A stretch of DNA of 64,000 nucleotides from positions 35,097,426 to 35,161,425 of the forward strand of contig OX392534.1 in NCBI GenBank assembly GCA_947623455.1, given 5' to 3'. Made by a program: the position numbers and the translations under genes. The notes below the pieces were generated by a model. It did no database searches and had not been told where the DNA came from. It saw only the letters and a list, made by a program, of their open reading frames with translations. This DNA comes from Mimachlamys varia. Lineage: Eukaryota; Mollusca; Bivalvia; Pectinida; Pectinidae. This document shows positions 45,733 to 60,700 of this stretch, one piece after another. How positions within the stretch are numbered: position 1 is the stretch's first letter; each line of letters begins with the position of its first letter.

Positions 45733-48700
45733 ATGTCTGCGGGCGTTTGGACCATCGTTTTATCATTAGTGGCAGGTGTGAGCTGTGATATATATTTACA
45801 CAACCCAAGGTAAGTGATAAAAGAATACTATAACGGCATAGGTTCAAATGAAGAAATGTGTAATCGGAATTCATGTACACAGTATTTACTGGTGTAACTG
45901 TATAATCATGTATTGATAAAGGATGGATTCTTGTTTGTCAGTATATGCATATGTAACACATCTGAGTCATGCGATTTGTAGCAGGTATAAGTATATACAT
46001 ACTGTACGTTCATGATCATGATATTTAACTGTTCATGTACGTGTCGATGTCCAGCCCTTGGTTTTATTGCACAGCAGTAAACAGAAGGGCCTATATATCG
46101 ATTGTGATATTTTATGTCAGAATCCCGTCTCTACCTGTACATTATATGACGACAGTCGACTGAGTTGATTGCTGCGGAAAGAATGAATATATAAGTCCTT
46201 ATAACTACATACATGTACATAAAAACTGTATGTCCCTGGCAAATTCAACATTTAAATTTTAAAGGAGCATACATAGTGTATATATATGCGTATAATATAC
46301 CACAGTTGCTTGAGTTTCTGCCAGTAAATAAAAAAAAATGTATAGGCCTATATATATATAATTAAGGAGCCTCCCATTATAGAATATACATTCTGTAATG
46401 GATGGCTTCTTATATATATACTTACTGACAGAAACTCAAGCAACTGCAGTACATTAAAAGAAAATTATTTTGTGTTATATATAAGGATTGTACCTCATTT
46501 TGACTGCGTATATGGTAGTATGCCCGCAGTTGGCAACGAACATATTCTATGGTGCGCGTTAGCGCTCGATCATAGTGAATAATTTGTTTGTTGCCAACTG
46601 CGGGCATACTACCATATACGCAGTCAAAATGAGGTACAATCCTCATATTTACACCATTATTAATTTTCAAGTGCTATACGAAGAAAAAACCCATTCGAAG
46701 CGGGTTGCTAAGATGGTAACTACGATGACCGTGGTTGTTAAGATAATATAGTCCCATTTGATTTCATCAATATATTGGTAAATTTAGAAAATACACAGTG
46801 AACAACACTATTTTTCTTCATAACATCATATGTAAATTTGGTATTAAATGATATTTCTAGCATGTTGGAATTTATTTCTTTATTTATAACGGTCGTTATG
46901 TACACGCATTGACACAGTGATCTGGTTGTGACGTGGTCAGACGTCACAACTGCAGGGCGCCGCCATGTTCGGTTACCGTCAAATAGTGTTGAATGCGCAT
47001 CATTACGAATCAAAAGTTTGCTAGAAACTATTTATTGTTTAATCACAGGAAATTGATTCCATATATGTTCCATGTTTCAAAATATTGTAGGAACCAAACA
47101 ATGGCCGACAGGGAATACTTATTTTTCTGAAGCGTGAACGACGCAATATTTGAACAAATATCAATCCGCAGAGCCTTTTTTCACTGCGTATACACTAATA
47201 TATTCGCAGTCAGAGTTTACTAAGCACAAGAAGGGAGAGGTGTAAATATTTTGTTATACAGTACCAGGGATTAATCTAGGATCAAGGGAAACTACCCTTT
47301 TTTACCTTAGCGGGAAAAAAACTTTTCAAAGGGGAATTTTTAATAATCACAAAGTAACACTTTTTAAACTTTAAAGCAAAGGATAATGAAAAAATAAAAA
47401 ACCAAATCTGGAGGAAAATGAAGGAAAATACAATATTTCAGTCTTAATACAATTCTGGGGGGGGGGGGGGGAATTCTATTCATGAGGGGAAACTATATAC
47501 CCATACACGATAGTGAAAAAGACCTAGATTGACCCCTGAGTACGTATAATTAACCTGTTTCAGATTAAGGCCTACATGTAAAAAAAATACAGTACAATAT
47601 ACCATTTTGATCATGATACATTAATGTGGATGTTCTTTTTTTGAAATTTTGTACACAGAGACACACACACAGAGAATTGTTTCTTCGTTCATCTTAGAAT
47701 ATTTTCAATTTTTATTCACTGTGTAAAAAGGGGAAATTCTAAAATTATTCACAACATTCAATTTTTAGGAAGCCATTTTGATATCATTTTGGTAACATTA
47801 TATGGGAAAATGGTGCCACTCAGAAATTAGTAGTGTAGATCAATAATTCTAAAGTATTCCAGAAAAATATAACGGAAAATCAAGTCAATATATATGATGG
47901 AAGGACACAAGTTTGGCTGTCAATAGGACGTAAAACAAAAATAAACCAAAATATAGATTTCACATTAGACAAACTAATTACCTCCCCTTGTTTTTATTGG
48001 AACCCTGAGGAGGTAAGTTATAAAGAAAAAGAAAAAAAAAATGAATTTATTTTCATGAAACAAAGTTTAAATATGAAATCTAAAAATTGGATATGTATAA
48101 AGAACACCTATCCAAGAACTGCAAAATGTTAAATTCATCCACTTGGTATGTTAAATGAATAATATAATGTTGGTCATATGAGATCTTCAGACTTTTTGGT
48201 GAGAATTTTGGGTTGGCAGGTATCAAACTACTGTTTTGTGTCTCTTCATCAATCAGTTGAAACATCCAGACCACAAAAATTACTTTCTAGCTGATTAAAT
48301 GACCTTGAGTCTAGGCTATATGCTTACATTAATGTTAGAGTTCCTTAATTTTTGAGACACAGATCTTCTTTCAAAGAGTTTAAAAGACTTTGTTAAGTAA
48401 CATACTATGTCATGTACAATGTATTTTTATTATAGAATGGTAATTCAACATTTAAAATAAGACAGATTAGTACAGAAATGAATTTAAAGATCACGAAGTT
48501 GGATGATCCCCCATCCACACATAATTTTTTTTTATCAAAATTGAAGAGGGAGGTTTTAAACAATAAATTTGACTCCTCCAAGTGACTTGATGGTGGCTAC
48601 CTTTTAAGCCAATTGAAAACATTTCAACACCACTTTGCACCTCTGTGTTTGGCTCATTGTTTAAGTACATATTACCTTGATTTTTGTTATGCCCATGTGT

Positions 48701-51700
48701 ATGCACCTGTATCCACTACAGGTTTGACTGGATATCAACGGTTTTTACTACCTTCCAAAATGTTGTGTTTCCACTCCCCCCACCCCCATATTGAATTTTT
48801 CTCATAATTTTTTCTGTAAATGAGTTTATACGTAAAGTAATTTAATACCCATCAGTTCCCAATTGCTTGAGCTTAATGATATTCTGAAGGAATATTTCTT
48901 GTACAGATAACGTTAAACAATGTGAATGGTTATAGCTTTAAACCGTAAATAAGACAATCGCAACATCTCAAAGGTTGCCAAAATTTTTCTGGGCAAAGGA
49001 CATTTTCAAAGAAAGGCTTTGGAAAATGGTGAATTGAAAATTATAAATGCAGCTTGTAGGTCTATACAATGTGTATGTCGTTTGGTTGAAACTTATCCTT
49101 GGTGTTAAAAATTTAGTGGTCTCTCAAGCAGTGTTCTGACTAAGTTTTGCAATAATTGGTTGACTTCGAAAGAATAGCCGGTTGAATTTTCACATTCGGT
49201 AATGTTGACATATATAAAATTCTGAAAAATAGCCGGTTCAGAGTTGGTTAATAACAGGCTACTTTTGCTGGCAACTAGCTTTTAATGAGAACCCTGTCTC
49301 AAGTCAGTTTTACAACTGATTTGTCTGTGTTCAGTGGTCAATTGAACTAGGTACAGTACACATATATATGTGTATGAGTGACCTATATTTGTAACAGGAA
49401 ATGACCACTTAATTACCAGGTCGGTGATTGAGGAAGTAAGTTCACTATGACTATACACAAGATACACTTTTAAAAACTTCCATTTGACCTCTGACTAACA
49501 TGAAAAGTAATTGTTTGTCATCATAATTGAATGATCAGCAGTACATATGTACTACATGTACTATATACTTTAATGGAAAATGACAAAAAATCATGTATAT
49601 AAAAACTAAAGTGCATATATGATTACTAATTAGGCAAGAAAAAGACATTCAAGAAAGTTATATGGCAGCCAAAGGGTTGGAAACTTCTCTGTCGATCATA
49701 CCCTTGTTAATTACACCTTTTTCAAGCAAATAGGTAACTTTAAGGATGGTCCTCCATGGTCTGCTACCGTTGATCTGACGGTCGTGCATCAATTGATGAT
49801 GTCACATCGTGCTTTTTGCTATATTGTGCCATTCTGACATATATGAGACTACTATGTACATATTTGAGCAATTTAGCAATTTGTACACATAAAGCATATA
49901 GGTATCTGGCAAACTGTCAAAAAATAATATTCATTAATGTAAATGTATAGTATATACAGTGGAAAGGTAACAAACATATTATGTAGCAATATATAGACAA
50001 AACAATTGTATTTGTCGAGTCATATCTTGAAAACTACTAATTATTACAGCCACATAACATATGTTTTTTATATACCTGTGTAAAACTAAATGTTAACTCA
50101 TTGAAATGACCATTTATGAGCTTCTTAAAAAGAGGTTATAAACTCATGTTACGCAGACATTTTAGTTGTCGACCCTATCAAATTTGACAATGTCGGAAGA
50201 GGCCTCGTAACATTTTCCTGGTAAAATTCCAAGAATGTATTTATAGCTTAACGTAAAAATTGTTAGATTTTCAAAACAAGCACAAGCACATGATGCAGGT
50301 CAATCCAAGCCGTTTATGCCTTCATACCTGTGGCTAAATGTCAAGTCAGTGGCAGTTAAAGAGTTCTAGATCTCCTAAAAGCTCAACTCATTCCACCCTG
50401 CGGACAGATTTGAACTCTTCCAAATCAAAGGCTGTAGTAGCTCAAAAGGGCATTTTAGGGGTGAATGTATTAGGAATTTGAAGGTGTACAGGAAAATTTT
50501 AACATATTAATGCACAAATGTTGTCTTATCCTTGTCATATGGCGTTCATGTGAGATATGAATGCCAGCTGATCATGACAATTAACTAGCAATTCATTGTT
50601 TAACACATTAGAACAAATTAACTTTTGAAATACCATATTCATGGAAAATTAGAAACCATTATAGTGTTAATTAACTGCAGTAAATAATTTTATACTACAG
50701 ATTTGAGAATTGGCTTAAATTAAAAAAGTATTGCAAAATTCTTTTATTTTTCCAAAAATAGAACTTCACATAAGTTTCAAATCAATGAATAGAAGGTTAA
50801 TGTGTACATGTGTGCTAGTTTAAGATAGGGAAGTTTTTTAAATACAGATATTTTTGTGATTTATGAACATGAAACTGAGTCAGGCTTTTTATTTATTGTA
50901 GTTCTTTACAGTGTTTATTGTCAAAGAAACTTGAGATGACTCGGAATAACTTAACCATGGATCTGCGTGTCTTATAGGTGTAATTATACCATCTATATAT
51001 ATACTGTACCAGTGATTATAGGGTGAATTTCAGTCACGATGAAGCATACATTTTATTATGTCTCAGAAACACGAGATTTCTAGAGAAGGACCACTCCTAT
51101 GTAAATGTACATTTATAGAACACTCTTTTGAGATGAAATGAGTTACCTGATAATTCAAATGCTTATACCCCCACACAGGTAAAGTGGGATACCCCCCTCC
51201 AAGCCACCCCCCCCCCCTCCATCCGCCACCTAGTTAAAATACAGTAATCACTTTGTCTGTTTGTCCATGTATCTTATGTGCACCCGTGCTTGTGGACAAC
51301 ATATCTAAGAAACCCTAATTCAGATTAAATAATTTAAACACCGAAACATCACACTACATCAAATTTAAGTTAGAATTTGGTGGCCATTGGTCAAGTTTAA
51401 AGGTCAAAGGTTACCGCTGACCATTTTGGGAATAAAAAGCTTGTGTTAACTTAAGTTTAGGAACCCCTTATCAGGGATAATTCTGACTCTTAAAACCTAT
51501 GGGAGAATTCGAGGGATTTTATGGGATCAGCAAAATATTTATAAGATTTTTCTATATAAAGTAAAACAATTTTGAGATTTTCTGGAAAAACATGGGTTAA
51601 AATCCCCAAATCTTGCCTCAAATTGATCTCTGCCTTATGTAGCTCAGCTAGGAAGCCCTAGACAGATTTTATTCATCAGCATCAGTGTCGCTCTGTCAAG

Positions 51701-54700
51701 TTAATACACCAATCGGGAACCATCGGCACTTTGGGTAAACGAGATGGTTCCCGATTGGTTAATACACCTGATAAGGTTTTGGTGGTCATTGGTCAAAGTT
51801 AAAAGGTCAATGTTGACCTTTTTGAGAATACAAATCAGTGTACAAGATATCTCATAACCCCTTGGACAGATTTAGTTCATATTCACAATATTCTAAGCAT
51901 CACACTTACTACAAATAAAGAGAAAGAATCCTACGAGTGAAGGATGTTTTTGCCCTCAAGCCAAAATTAAACACAGGATTATAAGAAGTGTGTGTGGTGA
52001 AATTCTATGTCATTTATAGAGAATAAGATACCTTTTGAAATTCATTTCCATGTATTTCAAATGTTTTGATATTTTTGCAGGATTTAATTATGTCTTTGGA
52101 AAATTGATGGAAAATTGATGAATTTTGTATTTTTCAGGGGAAGTAACAATCGACTCGATGAAGAAACAAGGAACAGAGCAAACAATAACAGGTATTTCAG
52201 CGTTAATAATTGTCACAGAATTTTAACGTAACACATACTTGGTTTTCTGTGCTATTCAGTCTGAGGCGAGACCACATCATAAGTTATCATGACACATGAG
52301 AAAACATAATTTGCATATTTAATTATTCGTGACTTGAAATAAATTAACAAAGAAAATGAAAAAAAAAATGGGTTAAAATTGAGTCTTAATGTTCCATAGA
52401 CTGTTTATGATATACTTTTGTGAAAGAAAAGCGTGACTTTTGTTAAAGTTTATTGTGTAATTTTCTGTCCTACATATGTATAAGTTCTTGTATTACCTTA
52501 TATTGCATCAGATGAAAAGAGGTGACCTAAATATAAAGGTACAATGAAAATTGAGTGAAGCGACAATTTCTGTTGTAAAGCACTCTTGCATGACCTGGGT
52601 CTAATCTATGATTTACGTCATACGTTGAAAATGAGATGCTTGTAGTATAAATGGACTTGTGCATGGAATATAATTAGTAGGAAATAAATGAATCATTTCT
52701 ATTTAATGTAGAACAGAGATGAAATATTGAACATGTTTTCAACTAAAAAACTATACCATAGTGTATAAATTCTGGGCGAACATCTCTCAAAATGTATTAA
52801 TGTTTCGAATGATGAAATGTTCTATGAATGTATATACATGAACAAAATTGGTAACATTAAAGTGCCACTGTCTTATAGGGCTTAGAAGGTACATGTAAGT
52901 TCAGGGTATTAGATTATATCTAATATAGCTGTATAGGTCAAAGAAGTAACATCAACGGTAGTTTTCCAAATAACACTGGATCCTTACAAACGGATATTTA
53001 TAGGATACAAATTACTTAACATTTTATAAAGGACAAAGAAGTATAAAGAAGTAATTCCAACAGTGTAAAAAAACTGGGTTCTGTCAAATTTTCGAAGCAA
53101 TCCTCTCTATTATCAAGAGATAATGGTCTCACCTTTTTCAAACATGAAAGACCTCAAACCGTCAAACTTATTTACTTTTATTTGATATAAGTTATAAAAA
53201 CTTGATATCCATAAATAGCTGCCCCCTTCAGTCCTCTTTCTTTCATCCTCGTACCTGCACCCTTCCCCTTCTTCTAGAACACAATATAGCCCTCTTACAT
53301 CTCTATATAATATGGCAATTTAAGGACATATTGTTATTGGAGACCAATGCAAATATGATACTTTTGTGAAGGGAAAGACAAAAACAAGATGATGGGACGT
53401 AGCTTAATTCTGTGACAACAATAACTAATGTCCTTGTCTGCAGTTTTAATGTACCAGGTACGAAATAAATGCGGGCACACATGAGTGATTTTACCTGTGT
53501 CAGGAAATGATCAATTTTAATACGTCATTTTGATGATACAAAGGAATGTATACATAATGTATAAACAACTTAAATGCTAAAAACTTTTCTGTCATGGACA
53601 TCTCAAAATCTAAAAAATGAAAATGGACGATCTCAGTCGGTGTATAATAACTTGTTTCTAAATCTTATATAACATATTAATATTGGCAAGGTCTTTTTCT
53701 TGCTTGTTTGCTTTGGCCCAAATTACTTTTGCCCCTCATCCTGATTAGCACATTCCATAAAATTGAGGATCAATTAGAGCTATAATGTTATATAATATAC
53801 TGTAAACCAACTGTTTTTTTGCGGCGACTTAATTTCATGTTTTCCTATGAAATGATTATTTCGCGAAGATTTAATTTCACGATAAATACAGTCTTAAATT
53901 CTATGTACAATACAACACTCCTACAGTTGGCATACCTCTGAGTGAAACTATTTCACAGCGATTAATTTTCGTGAATTTTAATCAACCGTGAAATACGCGA
54001 AAATTAATTGCACACGAAAATTAGTGTGTTTACAGTATTGGAGATCAACAAACAGCCTTCTGGATCAAATTGATAAACTAATGCCATGCATGATCATGAT
54101 AATAAGATATTAATAGTTGTTTGTATACCAGTTTCCTTAATGACATTTTTTATTTTAGAATGTTTGACTCCCAAAACAACAATCGCGGTGGTTACAATGT
54201 TGGTTCTCTGTATTACTATGCTGGCTCCATTCTCCAGATTGAGTGGTGAGTCCCAAATATATACCTAAGTCATAAATTGGCAGTCAAAATATTAGTATAA
54301 TATAAGTAGTACCCAAGTAATAAATAGGTAGTCAAATGATATTTTAAGTAGTGGTTTTCCAATTATTTAGTTTAGTTAATTTCTACTCATTTTGTGAGGA
54401 AAATTGATTAACTGGTCAATAAATCTTTTGCTCAATTTTGTTTGACTGTAAATAGATTTTCGTGGTCACAGTTGGAAAATTTAAAAACAAAGAGAAGTCC
54501 TTTGCTTTTTATTGATCAGGTATTATAATCATTCAGAATTTATCGGTCATTGATAGTTTGCACAATTATGGGTAATGATCAATCATAAGATTTGAATTGA
54601 TTCCTAATACCAATCTTAAAGTGTTTTAAAGTTTTTGGACAATAATTGATAATTTGAAGCATAAATATATGGTATGATAACGGAGAAAAAATATGAAAAA

Positions 54701-57700
54701 TGTTTGATTTGATGTAATATTTAGAAATATTGCATAAAGATATTGTTAAGTACATGTATAAACCATTTTATTAAGGACGAACCAGCATTCCTGTGCCAGT
54801 CCACACAACCATTGTGAGTTAGTGATTCAGTACATGTGTCACGACCTGGTCCGAGATGGCGCCACCACAAAGTGAGTATAATTTTTTGTGGGGAGGGGAG
54901 GGGGTTTGAGGAGGAGGAGTATCAACTCAGTACAAAGTGAGTATAAATGTGGGGGTTGGGTGGCCGTGGAGTATCAGGTCATGATCTTAAGTGAGAATAG
55001 CTGGCATTGTGATTGTACCCTTTTATGCAATTTGTCAGTTAAATTTATATAGAATTATTAATTGAAAATTAATTGGCTAGTGAAAAAGAGAAAAGTAATT
55101 GGCAAGTGAAGAAGATAAAATGAATGGGAAGGTTAAGAAAAGAAAATTAATGGGTAGGTGAAGAAGAGAAAATTAATGGGAAGGTTAAGAAAAGAAAATT
55201 GATGGGCAGGTGAAGAAAATAAAATTGATGGGCAGTCGAAGAAGATCAAATTAAGGGGCAGGTTTAGAAAAAAATAATTAATTGGTAGATGAAGAAGAGA
55301 AAATTGATAGGTAGGAGGTGAACAAAAGAAAACTATTGGGCAGTTGAAGAAGAGAAAATTAATGGGCAAAGCTGTGTTTGTTTGAAGGACCATTCCGGAG
55401 GCAAGCAATCAGAATGAGTGTGAGAACTTTGACTGTAACACAGACAAGGAGTATGGTATGAATGAGGATATCCATCACTACAGCAACTGTCGGATGAGGC
55501 AGCGTAACCAAGGACTCTTTACAGCGGACCAGGTAACCAGCTGTTTATAACTTACAGATTTTATATTTTATGTTTATAAAATGCATAATAGTTTGTTTGC
55601 TGTCATCAAGATTTGCCATAATGGTTAAAATAGATTTCATCACAGATTTTGTAGTTTGTGATTTGAACAAAATGTGCTATAAAAGAAGTTGTTGGCAATG
55701 TATTGTATGTCTGAAACAGTTCAATGCAGTTTTAATTTCTAACTGTCTATGGTTACATTTATAAAACATTTTAGCATGTATTATACATGTATATGGCCAT
55801 ATGTTTGCTGGAGGCAGTATGTTGGTGTATATGCCTCCTTGAGATAGCACAGATCTGATGGTTACTTTGAAGTGTTTATACCTCACTGAAACACTATACC
55901 ATGGCCAGTTACATTATACATACAACTGGTAAACCGGACACTGGGCTTACTCTGAATCCTGAATATTTAGCAAGGGACAATGAAGACTGTTTTATGAAAA
56001 ATGTTTCAGATTGACATTAAGACATGCATTATAAGTATACAAAAGGTTTCATCAAAAAGCCTTAATAGCAAAGTCTTATTAACAAAGTGTTGATAACAGT
56101 CTAATATTACAAACTTTTCATTTTTTAGAATTTGAAACCACGTAATAGGCAGTATGCTGTGAACACACGTCAGAATCCAAACGGCAATCGCCGTGGTTAC
56201 GAGTGTCCGGAGGAACGGGATTACTACCCCTACTGGCACCCATCACCTTGGAAGGTAACTACAAAATCTGACACGGATAGAAGGCTGCAAATATAGGAAT
56301 GTTAAATAGAAGATATGAAGAGTTGACATGATCATCTAAGCCGTATGTTTGGTCGTGGTTGTGAATTTTTAATGGATTTCATAGTTCTTTCTTTTTGAAT
56401 TAATTTTACATGCGCGGAATCAAGGACTTTTGATTAATTTCTTCTTTTTTTTTTTCACTATATTATTATCCAGTAGAAGAAAACATTGAAATACTCAAGA
56501 TTAACAAAAAAATAATTTGTACATTAAGCTGTTCGCAATATATGTCATTTTCATTGTTGATTGGTTAAATTATAAACCAAAAAGTTCTCATAGAGTCATT
56601 TGGTAAAACCGAAACAACTTTGACTCAATTACCCCTGAAATTTCATAATGAACCATTCCATCCTTTGATTTGGAAGAGTTCAAATGTGTCATTAGGGGTT
56701 AAAGAGTTAAACAAAGTACTATGTGAGTGATGTTTGTACAAGCGATATTGTACTTGAACTTTGTGTACCCAGGATGTGGTGGTGATGACCAATGATGTCA
56801 GCAGGTGTGTGTACTACCAACGGGAGAGTGAAAATGTCAAGTCACGATGGGCATGCCAACTCCCCCAGGATCTGATTCTGAAGAAATACAAGGCCTTCAC
56901 CATCCCCAATAACAAACAGGACTGCGAGGTACGGGAAATAGTTTGTCATCATTGTGATGCGATGAAATACACATACAGCAATAAATAAGCCATATATCTA
57001 ATGGCTGAAGTGACAGCTGATTTTTGTAGTAAAAATAGATCTCAGGTCAAAGATATAAGGAACAGTCATGGGGTTTTGTTTTTGGGTAACTTGTACATAA
57101 ATCGAAGGCCCATTTTACATAATTTCAGAAAATATTTTGTGATTCTGAAAAATCCTGAAAAAAACCCAGTTGATAACCTTTCAAAAATAAGCCTCAAACA
57201 AAGTAAACCCGAGCAGTAACTAACAAGAAACTCTTGACAGAAAAATCCAAAAAATTGAAAAAAATTCAGGTGTGGCCCACTTCAACAACAAGCGAAAGTT
57301 TAAATACAGTTCAAAATGGATGTGTGTTTACAAATACAGTGTTTCAACTGCTGCTGTACCATGTAAGAATTCAGCTTGGATATTGTTGATATCAGTTAAT
57401 CTTAACTAAATCTATTAATATAATAAGTTTGATTTTCCCTTCAAGTTTTGCCGAAAGTTAAGTTTACTGGGCCTTTAATCTTAAGTGTTTTGTTGGTGTA
57501 GTGGAATTGATTAATTCTATGACTTAATAAATAATTTCTTTTATTTTATGTATATTTGTAGGAGTTTACATACCCCTCTGGTGACCCTGACGGTGTGAGA
57601 GGTATTTGGAAGGAGTTTCCTGCCCATGGGTTGTCTCCCCCTGACTGCAGGGAGACCGAGTTTTCTCGTGACAATCACCTTGGTAACGGCCTTGGCGGCC

Positions 57701-60700
57701 ACCCTAATGTTTATAATTGGACCATCCCAACTGTCAACCATGAAAACTGTGTATTACGAATGAGGTAAATCTTGGTGAAAAAAAATAATTTCATATTTTA
57801 TATTACTCATCATAACATCAAAACTCTCAAATTCAAGAAATGAAAATAGTGTAACTCTTCATTTCTCAAAATGTAATGCAGTTACCTAAGTATTTTGAAC
57901 TGCCATTGCCAATCAACAGACAACTTCAGATACACTTTACAATATTAGATATACCATCCAAAGAATACTACGAAGTGGAAGCTTAAACTTCAGTCACATA
58001 GTCACTTGGTCAACAGTGTACATAGATTGAACTATTGTGTTACTGAGTGTATAATTTATCCTGATGAACTCTGACCCACAGATACAACGTTTCCACCAAT
58101 GACTATGACCCCTGGAATACCACCTCTGCCAACAACTCCCCCAGTCTTGCCCCAAAGTATGGCTTCCCCAGTAAGACCGCCGCGGTAGAGAGGGGCTACG
58201 TGTTTGAGGAATATCCCGAAGTTAAGGTGTTTGACGATGCAGACTTCACACTGGAGCTGGCTATCAACACGGCACAGTACGGGAGGACATTCCAGGACAG
58301 GTAGGTCACTCCTAGGTCATGTCAAGGTCATATAAAAATGGGTTAAGGTCAAGGTCAGTTGGTTGATTTGAGATTATCTATAATTAGATCAGTCAATTAT
58401 GAAATCAAATGGAAAATCATAATGTATTACATATTTAGACCCAATATAAAAATGTTTGTTGTTTAAGAGCTTAAAAAATGTTTTGTAGAATTTTGTCATT
58501 TCTTATTAAAACTGATAATGTGAACAGTCAAAAGTACAGCGAATGAGAATTTAATCAGGTATTAGAATAACCTATTGATTTTCATTACAAGAATTGGGTG
58601 AAATAATATTATTTTGACTACAGTAATAAATATACTCCCTAAACAACTGCTATTGGATGAATGAGATTTCGGTTCCATCATATATAAAAATTTCTGTGTA
58701 ACTGGACTGGATTGGTGCCATTAACTAGGTCTGTTGGTCGGACGGTCCAAAAGTCTCATGTGAGCTACACTGTACATACACTGTATACATTAATTTGTAA
58801 AAGATATGCATTGATTAGGTTGCCTTACACTTAGCTTGAGCTGTTGGAAATTTCTCTTTAGCTCAGCGGTAGAGCATCGGGAATTTCTCTTTAGCTCAGT
58901 GGTAGAGCATCGGCCTGGAGAGTCAATGGTTGCGGGTGAAGCCCCAATGACGGTACCATCTTGGATCTATTTTCTTTGACTGTGTATTTGTAATATACTG
59001 TAATTGCAATTCCTTTTCAGATCCCATTCCTTTGCCATCAGAAAGGCCCCGGCTGGATTAAACAATGTCCGGGTACACAACCTTAATGTGAGGGGCAAAA
59101 GGGGAAATATTGTACAAGTGTACCCGTCTGTGGAGTATGACTTTGTACCTAACAACCTGGAGATGTCCTCGGGGGACGCTGTACATATACAGTAAGTATA
59201 CTGATGCTTGTATTATTGTGACAATTTTGATAAAACTTCAGAACATGTTCGGAAAAACTTACTTTGGTCAATCCCATACCCGTTAACCCTCCCTCATTAC
59301 GAGGTAGACTCCCTCATTTTGACCGAAATTTACCAATCTCCCTCGAAATCTCCCTCATCCAAGTCCAAACTCACACAAACCCACAATCTTCATCCTGTGG
59401 TCAAATGATCTCCTAGTTACTGCAGGGTGTGTGTAATGACCATAACAGATGTGTCTGCATCAATTGAATACTTTTTGAAGTTATTTCGATACATAAAATG
59501 GAAAGAGAAATTGAGCAATGCAGTTTCAGTCACATTTCGCACACTTTCTCCGTCAGTGGAAATGTGGAATGAGGGAGATTTTCCTCATTGGAGGTTTCAA
59601 AGGTTAACACCTATGCAATTGTCCTTTCTCACATTGTTGTTAATTGCCCCCAATATCTATTCCCAGGTGGACAGGTTCAAATACAAATAACCCGAACAAC
59701 GAGGGAAATGGTCTCGCTCGCACGGACCGAAACAACATCCTACAGCTCCGCCCTAGAAACTTCCCAGAAGGCAATGGGGTACAATTTGGTCCAGGCAGAG
59801 TGTTTGGTCACTATGGTAACAACTACCCTGACCATCTAACGAACTCGAGTTTTCTAGGATTGTCCAGACTTGACGTAGGTCATCTTGCAATGAACTCTCC
59901 AGGTAAGAGCTCTAGTGCCAGCTTATATACTGTAAGCGTATCTATGTTTTAGCAGAAATCTTATTTCAGGTATTGTTGTGCTTAAGTATTCTGCTAAATT
60001 ATTTTTTTAATTGCGCTAATTGCAGTTTCTGTATTTTGCTTTCTTCAGTATTAAAAGTATTGTGAGTGTGCAGATTCTTCATCTTTCATAAAATTTTAAT
60101 GTGCCAAAAAAGTACTACTGCAGTATTTTGAAATATATATTTTTGCTTTCATTAAAGTTTCTTCAGGGCTCAACTTTAACTTAAATATTATTTAAACAAG
60201 AAAAGGTAGCTTGTGAAAGTGCATAGTTCAGCATTATCATCAAGAGGTCAAGGTTACACTAACTATTTAAAGAAATGTCCTGTCAAAGCCATGCTGGTGT
60301 AGCTTCATCTGGGGTTGAATTTCCTCAAAACTAATTCTAAACATTGAAGTGGCATAATGTCCTGGATATACATGTACCCTTATGGACATTTTAGTTCTGG
60401 TATTAATAAGATTTCAGCCTATGTACATGTTTCAATCAATATTTCAAATATCTTTATCAGGTCAGTTTGGTGGAGAATTATCCCAGCTGGACGATGCAGG
60501 ACCATATTTTGACCTCGACTATAGGCTTGTCCAGCAGACTGGGACGTACCACTATGTGTGTACCAGGAACAACGACTTCTCTAACCGCGACCAGAAGGGG
60601 AGAGTGACTGTCTACCCCTTCCCCGTTCTCTTCTCCTCGATTGGCTGGACGGGAGGACAAATCGCTCTACCGAATGGGTATGATCTTTGCACTACAGCTT

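Noticed and set aside
55133..55408. 91-codon minus-strand ORF with repetitive Phe/Pro-rich text
   Set aside because: It is the translation of the 26-bp minisatellite in intron 4.
58858..58965. Functional tRNA gene in intron 9
   Set aside because: Box A is duplicated and box B is degenerate; it fits a SINE fragment.
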